Source: Camellia lanceoleosa (taxonomy: Eukaryota > Streptophyta > Magnoliopsida > Ericales > Theaceae). Taken from it: 64,000 nucleotides of DNA. Below are positions 56,591 through 64,000 of the stretch, one piece after another; the stretch's first letter is position 1, and the number at the start of each line of letters is the position of its first letter. A model generated the notes under the pieces. That model was not told the origin of the DNA, searched no databases, and saw only the letters and a program-made list of their open reading frames with translations. The position numbers and the translations under genes are program-made. The stretch covers positions 74,583,217 to 74,647,216 of the forward strand of contig CM045762.1 in NCBI GenBank assembly GCA_025200525.1. Direction: 5' to 3'.

Positions 56591-57933
56591 AAGGTGAATT
56601 CTTAAATCCCATTTCAATATTCCATAACCAAGTTTATGTCATCCATATCATTAACAAATCTTTTCCCCCAAGTTTCATTTCATATTATAGCATGATTTAC
56701 AATATCCATAATAAAGGTTCAATCGCTAATTTTTATATAATTTTCAAACACTTCCAAAATTTAATTAAACTTGTATATATAAAATCCAACCTCTCAATTT
56801 CATGATTCTACTTTCAATTTAGGCAAAATCATTAATTATCATCATGAATCGACTTAGGGTTTTCAAGAAAAGTCAAAAATTCCAAGAAAAATTAAAACTT
56901 CTTACACCACTACTTTTTATTCCAATTTTCCCATTGATTATACACCTAAGGTTCATAATCCACAATCTTAACCTAACAATTGAACCCTAACACTTCAAAC
57001 CCTAAGCCCCCAAATCTCATGATGTAACACTATATGCTCAAAAATGTAGATTTCGTATTTATATAATCAAAATACTACAAATCTATCTATTAATGCAAGT
57101 ATTGAAGAAGAACTAGGACCCCTACCTCAAGAATCAAGCAAAAGAGCAAAGCTTTGATGAGATTCTTTCACAAATCCAAACTTCAATCGGTTGAAAAGTT
57201 AGATCTTCAAGCATTCTTCACTTTTTGGTAAGAGATCTTGGCCAAAATTTTGGGGAATGCAAGGTATTTGGGCCAAAATCTCTAGGGTTTTCGGACTAAG
57301 GGTGAGAAGGTAAAGAGAGAAGATGAAGGTGTGAAGAATGATCTAGAAAAGTGCTTTTAAGCTTGCCGAATTAGCGAAGTCCGCTCGAGCGTCGATTTTC
57401 CCGCTCGAGCGTATCTGCTTCCAGCAAAGATACTAAAATTTCAAATGGGCATAACTCTCTCATCCAGACTCTGTTTTAGGTCGTTCTTGTGTCCAAATCG
57501 AAGCCCCGAAAAACAAGCTTTCCAATGGTTCTATCCTCACACCAAAATTCAAATTGTGGAACAAGGAAAGGACAAAAGAGTGCCGGCTGTTCATAGAAAA
57601 ATTATCCGAATTAAAGTTTTTTTATCCAATCTTACTTTGCCGTCATGTTACCACTTCGATCAATGTCCCAAAATAAAACAAGGAGGCTCCAAACACAATA
57701 ATAAAAATGTCAAGAGCAATACCACTAGTCCCAAAAATTCAAACTCAACCAAGGAGACCACTCGAGCGCCCAATCTTGCGCTCAAGCGCACAGACCAACA
57801 AAGTTGTCCGCTCGAGTGACCACTCCTACGCTCGAGCAGGAATTCATAGCTCTCAGAATTTTGGGCAGACTGCAAAAGTACTGGAAGCCTCACAAGTCCG
57901 CTCAAGCGGAGGGAAAAATTCTGGATCATTACA

Positions 57934-58150
57934 ATCTTCCCTCCTTAAGAAATTTCTTCCCCAAAATTGCATCCGTTCTAACAAAAATAGCAACAACCTT
58001 AAACTCACCAATTCTTAACAACCCTAGTCCGAAAATAAAGCATGAGAGCGCCCATATATATCCACCAAACCTTAACAACTTTCAATGACACCTTACCTCA
58101 ATTCTAAACCCAAAATTACAAAGCGTCACAGGCCACTTGTCCGTTATAAC
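57934..58150 (-). other. Polypurine tract and residual internal piece
   Basis: AATTTCTTAAGGAGGGAAGAT-type purine tract on the minus strand next to the LTR, then about 200 bp without domain similarity before the element is lost. Confidence 0.55.
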
Positions 58151-59038
58151 CAAAGTGTCTCGGCTCGAGAACTTAGGTATGAGAGGAAAAGGTCATGAAT
58201 TGAGCACCTCACTCACTCGATCAAATATCGGCCTCTACTAATCATGATGTGATTTTTATGCATATTATATACTTTTGTTCTGATTATTATGCTAACTTAC
58301 TACGTGAGGCACACAAGCATAGACTGAGTCACCCACTTTGGAATGCTTTGATTTTATATGTTTGAAAAGAGTTTTGGATATGTGTTACTTGAAAAAACAA
58401 GCTCAAATGTACATTAATCAAAGTCATTCCAATTTAAGCAAAATAACCTTCATCCACCGGCATTCAAGAGGTATATCGAATAAGCACTTAACCTCATGGT
58501 AATATGCTTGATATGGCAACACAAATATACATGCAATATGCTAAAGCAAAAACGCTAACCTAATACTCAACTGAGGCAAGCCAAAGAGAAGAAAATAATT
58601 AGAAAAATACATGCTCCAATATACAAACTGACTAATGCAACATATACAAAATGCAACTATCGGATTCGGTTTCTTAACATGACATATGGATCAATTCAAG
58701 GCATATGGTAGTACACATATTCAAGCAAGAAATAATCGATGTTTATCAAGTGTGATGAGCCAAATTCTACTGTATGCAAAAATGAATGCGAGTCATGATA
58801 ATGGTATGAAACCAAAAATATGATACTATATGCAGTAATAGTAAGCAAGTAAATAAAAGGGAGAAAGAATTGGGGTTAGAAGACATACAAAATATTACAA
58901 GTGTTACAAATTTGCCCTCGCACGAGAGGGTCCAAATGAATGTCCTAATTAAACTAATTATTACAACACCAAATTAATTAACTAAATTAACTAGCTATTA
59001 CAAATTCAAATGAATCTAACTAATTAATTACAACATAT
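58151..59038. other. No gene seen
   Basis: AT-rich DNA with no conserved frame. An abrupt end of the previous element lies near 58150, and a new LTR starts at 59039. Confidence 0.5.
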
Positions 59039-59489
59039 TGTGGGGAAGTGGTTTGGAAATACTCTTTGGATCCTGTGGGACGCTCGTGATCCTTTGCTAG
59101 CCACCTGAAAACAAATGAACACTCCAGTCAGGGGTGCCGGAATTAGCACTCCAACGGACAAGTCAGTGTATACTCTCTTAATTGCGTGGATTTGAAGTTA
59201 AGTGTATTAGTTCTCACATACCTCTCTCTGGCTGATGTTCTTCTATTTATATCTTTCCTTTCTTGGACCTCAGGACTGGGCCCACCTTCAATTCGATGTA
59301 TAACTATTTACTCGGCTCTTTTTGTTGCAAACCGCTCTTCACTCAGCCCCTTACTCAACTGGTTATTTGGCCGAATAGGGTACTTCTGGGTTTGTATGTA
59401 TAAGACGGGGCTGAATGCGATGTATATATTTCGACTCTCCATGTCCAATTATTCGGCCTCTTTACGTCTCGCAATATTTGGCCCCCACA
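59039..59489 (-). mobile_element. 451-bp LTR (3' LTR of a minus-strand, probably Tat-type element)
   Basis: TGTGGGGAAG at 59039 and TTGGCCCCCACA at 59489 give inverted ends TGTGGGG/CCCCCACA. On the minus strand TATAAATA (59244-59251) is a well-placed TATA box. A purine tract (59490-59504) lies on the high side, so this is a 3' LTR and the element's interior is to the right. The size and TATA layout resemble the Tat LTR at 26226. Tat identity is inferred from the antisense gene that follows. Confidence 0.68.
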
Positions 59490-59504
59490 ATTGCCCCCCA
59501 AACA
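59490..59504 (-). other. Polypurine tract
   Basis: GTTTGGGGGGCAAT on the minus strand, directly before the LTR start TGTGGGGGCC. Confidence 0.65.
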
Positions 59505-60390
59505 CTCCACTAACAACAGTTAGCTGGTGTGTTTGGTTTCAAACTCGAAAAGTCAGAGCCAAAATTCGGCGGCTAACCTCATTCCAACGCGGATGTCAGA
59601 GCTCACGCCTTTTGGTCATCATTACAACTTCTTGTCCCTTCGTACACTTCTTCCATTTATTGTGATTTAAAATTTTGTCGTCTTTTCGAATACATACACA
59701 TTTTTGGACGATTGAAGCTCTTGGAGTGCCTTTCGACTCACTTCTGCAACTTCCTTTTATCCCTCATTGTCCTCTCCGTCTCTTGTAAGTTCTCTTCCTC
59801 TCTATTTTGAATCCCTTTTCCTAGTTTGTTTAGTTTAGCATACTCCTATAAGCTGACGAAAATGGCAAAGCATTTGAAAGACCTCCTCTCCGCGGATCTA
59901 GTCTCTGGCTTTCGATGCCATTTTTCTATCCCTGATGACGTCCGTCTATCACTTGTGACAGACAGCACCCTTGATATGGAGAGGGCTGATGAAAGCACAA
60001 TCGTCTTCCCTCTCTTATCAATTGCAGAGGGCGGAGTCTGTTTCCCCCTTCACCCATTCCTTAGGGCTGTCCTTCGCCATTGGGGTCTAATCTCTTCCCA
60101 ACCTAATGTAAACTTTTTTCTAATCGTAATGGGGATTATAGAGTTAAACCATCGCCTTAGGATTGATCTCGGCATACCTGCTATTTGGCATTGTTATGCC
60201 TTGGCCAAGTCTTCTGGCCGGCATGCGTGCTATTTCCTTAGGGCCAAGGACACTGTCCATCAATTAGTGACTATGCTTTCTAGCTCTGGCAAGCTAGTCG
60301 ATGATGTCATGGTCGTTGTCTAAGGTAACTGGGAATTCGGCGAAGGCGAGGAACGCCTAGATCCTATTCCTAGACATAAGGGCAAACCAG

Positions 60391-60449
60391 GTGCCCATAT
60401 GGCTCTTTGCGTTTATTTTTCTTATATTTACAAGGCTTTATTTTTGCAG
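60391..60449 (+). other. Predicted intron in the PF04195-like gene
   Basis: CCAG|GTGCCC ... TTTTTGCAG|TCTCATGG, T-rich, 59 bp. Splicing shifts phase exactly from the exon 1 frame to the frame open at 60533-61003. It is slightly shorter than most plant introns. Confidence 0.6.
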
Positions 60450-61471
60450 TCTCATGGTTTTGCTTGTGCAAGAAACGATTTGAAGAAAGTTTTGATTTCA
60501 ACTGACGACGCCGTTCTTGGGAAATTAAAGTCGTGCTCAAATTCTTCGGCCGTCCAAGCCTTCAGAAACAATGGAGGGTGGCCCACATTCTTCTTCAATA
60601 CAAGCCAACGTATACGATGTTTTCAGCGGCAGAAAATATCCCAATTCCGAGGGGCGAAGAGTTTCTTACGGCTCTTGTTTTAACCAACTTCAAAAACTTG
60701 CGGCAAGTTGGTTTGGGTGGATCCGACTCAGAGCAGGCGGAGATAGCTGAGGAGGTCACTGAAGAGTCAAACCAGTCCGAAGCCAAAGTAGACGAGGCTT
60801 TGAAGTTGGCCTTTGAGGAAGCCGGCCTCAATTTAGCAAACCCTCCGTCCACTTCGGGCCGAGGGGACATTTCCTCCGACGACATCTTTACTGGTTTAGA
60901 AGACTTTCCCGGCGCATACCCTGAGGACATAGCCGGGTTGTCACTCACACGACTCACCAAAAAGAAAAACGCCGAAAGAATGGCTGCGCAGTGGAGAGCA
61001 TAGGCCATTCGATTAGAAGTGCCACCCGCCACTGATACTGGGCCCTCCCTGCCTATTATCGAGGTGGTGACGGCTCAAATCCAAAATGCCAAGTCAGAAC
61101 CGGTAGAGCAGGCGAATCAGGAGGCTGAATGAAAGGGGGAGAAACGTCCTGCCGAGGTCAAGGCCGGCTCTGAAGAAAACCCCGCTGACAAACGGCCACG
61201 CTTAGAGGAGTCGGATGTAGTTGTGCCTTTTGTCATTCAACCAAAGATAAAAAAAAAAAAACATGCCGATCTCCTCTAACGCGTTGACTATGAAAGACCC
61301 AGCCGTGGCGTTGAGCATGGATTCATCGGTCTCATTGCTGGCTGACAAGGCGACTTTCCAGGCGGAGCTAGATCTGTTGGCAATAGTATTAGCCGCTCAA
61401 TTGGCTCTTCTGGTATATAACTTGATCCTGTCTTTCGCTTTTATGCGTATATTATTTTGGTTTTAATTTCC

Positions 61472-61690
61472 CAACCAATGTATGAACTCCGAAGGCCGAA
61501 TATCATTAGTTCATGGACTGGCTGCGGCACACGTCGATCGGCATCGAGCCTAGATATTTGGCCAATCAGATTAATAAATCTTCCCTTGCCCCAGCTAATG
61601 TATGAACTCCGAAGGCCAAATATCATTAGTGCATGAAGTGGTTGCGGCACACGTCGATCGACATTGGGCTTTTAAAGTTTAGCATTAATG
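61472..61690. repeat. 120-bp tandem duplication in the putative second intron
   Basis: AATGTATGAACTCCGAAGGCC occurs at 61477 and 61597. Each copy continues through AATATCATTAGTxCATG and CGGCACACGTCGATCG. Confidence 0.88.
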
Positions 61691-62459
61691 AAATCGCCTC
61701 GGGGGCACTGCATGCATTAGGAATAAATGGGGTGAGTTTTTCACACCCATAAATCCAGTTATTGTGTTCAAACTCAATTTAAACCAGTTTGTTACGGAAG
61801 GCTAGATAAGTGCGAATGTCAAATAGACTATTCTTAGCAGAGGAGAAGGGCGGACATTGGTTGAGCTTGACACTAAAATGAATCGCAGCAGCGAGCCCAT
61901 AGGCACGGGAAGTAGGACGTCGAGGGAACGGGAAAAACGTCAGCCCTCAAGTCGTGGAAGTAAATCACCTAGAAGGGAAAAGCAACAACGGGCAGCTCCC
62001 CTCGACCACGACCGAGAAGTGAATTCGATGCGACACCACGACCGTTGAGTTTTGCAGTTTTTGTGGGGAATAAACCGATGACGTAGGAGAATTCTATTGT
62101 TCACGACCCAGGTGTAGCAGTTAAGTTTGCTCGACAGATTTTTCCACCGGAAGTCCAGCAGTCGATGGTTGGTCGACAAGATTTCGAAGTGTTTCGAGAG
62201 GGCATCCATGGAGCAGTGAAAGGGCTGTATACCGTCTATGAAGTTGGCATGCATCTACGTGCCGTACGGCGGGAGATAGAGCAGAAGAACAAACGAATTC
62301 GAAACTTGGAGGCTCATGCGGAGAAGGCCGAGCGTGAGCTAAGAAAGGCCCAAACTACCGAGCCACGTGCGGCCTGACAATCTAGCCCGGTCGTGGAGGA
62401 AAGAGTGACCCAACGGCTGATAAGTCATGTGATTGCCAATCGAGATACGGCAAGCATGT

Positions 62460-64000
62460 TTGCAGTAGAGACTCACATGTTTGAAATGAGTTCTCACAAG
62501 TCTCACTCCACACAAACTTAATTCCCTTCCTCGTCAATCTAGTTAAAGGTGAGATCGATCTAGAGAAATCTTTCACAAAACAATGGTAATACCTAGCTAA
62601 CCCCAAGAAACTCCGAATCTCAAAGGCATTCTTAAGTTGTTTCCAATCTTGCACTGCCTTTATCTTAGAATAATCTATAGTCACTTCTTCCTGGGATATG
62701 ACATGGCCTAAGAATTTTACATCCTTCAACCAGAACTCACACTTCCCGAACTTAGCATACAATATGTGGGCTCTAAGCAACTCAAGCATAACCCGTAAGT
62801 GTTCCTCGTGTTCCTCCTAAGAGGGTGAGTAGATTAAAATGTCGTCAACAAAGACAACCACAAATCGGTCTAAGAACTCATGAAAGATTCGATTCATCAA
62901 ATCCATAAACAAAGCCAGTGCGTTGGTTAGCCCAAAAGGCATCACTAGGAACTCATAATGGCCGTACCATATACGGAATGCCATTTTCTGAATATCCTTA
63001 TCCTTCACCCTCAACTGGTGATAACCTAATCTCAAATCAATTTTACAAAAGCAACAAGACCCCTTCAACTGGTTAACAAATCATCTATACGAGGTAATGG
63101 GTACTTGTTCTAATAGTTACCCAGTTCAGCTTCGGGTAATCAATACAAAGTTGCAAAGAGAGCCAGTGCTCTGCAAGGAGAAGTACTAGGGCGGATAAAG
63201 CTCTTATCTAATAATTCTTGGAGTTGAATCTTCAACTCACTCAACTTGACGGGTACAAATCTATACGGTACCATGGAAATCGGTGCCGTGCCAGACACTA
63301 AATCCGTAGAGAACTTAATCTCGCAGTAAGGTGGTAAGCTAGTGAGATACTCGGGAAAGACGTCCGGATATTCACAAACTATCCTTGGCAACTCTACTCA
63401 GACCACATCACTCTCCATACCCAAGAAAGTAGCAAAAAGAAGGCTAAGCTCTCCTTAACCATGCACATCATACTCTGGCAACAAAACTCTATTAACTCGA
63501 TCTCCCAGAAAGTAAAAGCAATCACCACTCTAGGTACATACTGTAACTCTCTGACGGTAACAGTCTATAATGGTCCGATAAGATGACAACCAATCCATGC
63601 CCAAAATGACATCAAAACTTGACATATCAATTAACACAAAGGCAAAATGAAGTCAGCGACCGGCAACCTATCTCACAACCCCGACATCCCTAGTTCAATA
63701 CAACCTCACCACCAATAGGTGACTCTACCTGGAGGGAAGACACTAACTGAGCTATTTCTAACCCTAATACTGATGCGAATGCAGACGAAATAAAAGAATG
63801 AGATGCACCAATATCAATCACCATATTGGCAAGAAAATTACACAACAAGAAGTCACCTCTCACTATTGAAGGTGTTAGCAACAAATATGGCATGGTAACA
63901 ACATACACATGCCCTGTAGGTCTCTATTCTACCTGTTTACCCCTCGGAGCATAAGTTTGATACATTAACTAAGCCGAAGAGGCTTCCTGATTAGCCCTCG
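62460..64000 (-). pseudogene. Protease and reverse transcriptase of a Ty3/gypsy element, broken, cut by window edge
   Basis: On the minus strand the protease (63908-63690) reads I-D-I-G-A-S-H-S-F-I-S, with the catalytic Asp in an altered D-I-G context. RT starts at 63391 (L-Q-E-L-L-D-K-S-F-I-R-P-S-T-S-P) and continues at 63068 with [11 protein letters not shown] (first catalytic Asp), M-P-F-G-L-T-N-A and F-V-D-D-I-L-I-Y-S (catalytic pair). After a stop at 62817 it runs on at 62789 with A-K-F-G-K-C-E-F-W-L, F-L-G-H-V-I-S and I-R-S-F-L-G-L-A-R-Y-Y. Similarity is lost around 62460-62490, inside the RT-RNase H connection, where the PF04195-like gene begins. Stops and shifts lie between all pieces. 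The style is chromovirus-like, in the same orientation as the elements at 1, 44066 and 54787. Confidence 0.87.

Larger units (their letters stand above)
54787..57933 (-). mobile_element. 3.15-kb LTR of a minus-strand gypsy element
   Basis: TGTAATGCCCC at 54787 to GGATCATTACA at 57933 gives inverted TGTAAT/ATTACA ends. A polypurine tract (GGAGGGAAGAT on the minus strand) abuts the high end, so this is a 3' LTR. Only a short internal piece (57934 to about 58150) remains. Inside are a repeat array (55857-56310), a CAACTCAAC-type simple-repeat zone (56340-56590) and a palindrome cluster (57365-57910). Several 60-120-codon frames here are repeat artefacts. Confidence 0.8.
59862..62458 (+). pseudogene. 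Antisense cargo gene, PF04195-like (putative gypsy-type transposon family)
   Basis: The plus-strand ATG at 59862 (M-A-K-H-L-K-D-L-L) fits better than an upstream in-frame start at 59826. Exon 1 has the family landmarks F-P-L-H-P-F-L-R-A-V-L-R-H-W, W-H-C-Y-A-L-A-K and G-N-W-E-F, with a TAA at 60321. A 59-bp intron (60391-60449) restores phase into exon 2, which has a TGA near 60505, K-P-T-Y-T-M-F and an acidic region with stops near 61002. A poly-A run at 61249-61262 shifts frame before A-L-S-M-D-S-S-V-S-L-L-A-D-K. A possible second intron (61413-61840) leads to a basic Ser/Arg-rich exon and a C-terminal coiled coil (62165-62377, E-Q-K-N-K-R-I-R-N-L-E). The biochemical role is unknown. It runs opposite to its host LTR and is cut at about 62460 by other gypsy DNA. 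Confidence 0.72.

Noticed and set aside
59186..59665. Plus-strand 159-codon frame
   Set aside because: It crosses the LTR boundary, the PPT and the reverse complement of the LTR TATA box; an unlikely protein, no domain.
1..64000. tRNA, rRNA or organelle-derived insertions
   Set aside because: No tRNA cloverleaf, rRNA or plastid/mitochondrial gene text was recognised. The tRNA-like words seen are primer-binding sites.

Overview
The window looks like a gene-poor, transposon-dense stretch of a flowering-plant nuclear genome, most likely a eudicot. It is AT-rich, has poly-A/T and (CT)n tracts, and carries plant-type Ty3/gypsy retrotransposons (chromovirus-like and Tat-like), CACTA and hAT termini and many foldback/MITE elements. 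There are no bacterial-type operons. I see no intact host gene. The only host-gene trace is a decayed first-exon-like piece of argininosuccinate lyase (24120-24356, minus). I cannot name the species.

Layout. 1-3472: 5' end of a minus-strand gypsy element (gag remnant, PBS, 2.85-kb LTR with a 72-bp tandem array). 3473-12545: AT-rich DNA with a CACTA terminus (ends 5142), a 208-bp tandem duplication split by a solo LTR (5748-6286), foldbacks and MITEs, and a 620-bp non-autonomous hAT with a perfect 8-bp target duplication (9784-10403). 12546-17005: a nested stack, in which a MITE is split by a coding-less LTR element (12585-16754, perfect TSD ccgta) and one LTR of that element is itself hit by a 295-bp MITE. 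17080-22401: CACTA terminus with subterminal and 163-bp repeats, a long-TIR foldback element, and a short LTR element without pol.

26226-42068 is the centrepiece: a 15.8-kb Tat-lineage Ty3/gypsy element on the plus strand with LTRs, gag, protease, RT-RNase H, a second archaeal-type RNase H and integrase. Two further genes lie on the opposite strand between pol and the 3' LTR. One is a plant-mobile-domain (PMD) gene whose two distal reading frames are joined in phase by a predicted 86-bp intron. The other is an unrecognised acidic gene starting about 190 bp from the LTR. All frames are broken, and the first RT catalytic aspartate is glycine.

42069-58150: foldback DNA, a truncated minus-strand chromovirus-like element (2.65-kb LTR plus integrase), a minisatellite that reverses orientation, a minus-strand gag from another gypsy family, and a 3.1-kb minus-strand LTR. 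59039-62460: a 451-bp minus-strand LTR with its polypurine tract, then a plus-strand gene (putative gypsy-type transposon family, PF04195-like) with a predicted 59-bp intron. This is the same antisense-gene-beside-3'-LTR layout as the Tat element. 62460-64000: protease-RT piece of another minus-strand gypsy element, cut by the window edge.

Functionally nothing here appears able to move on its own. Coding frames carry stops and frameshifts, many consistent with decay of methylated cytosines. The interest lies in the architecture of antisense cargo genes in Tat-type elements and in a readable order of nested insertions.
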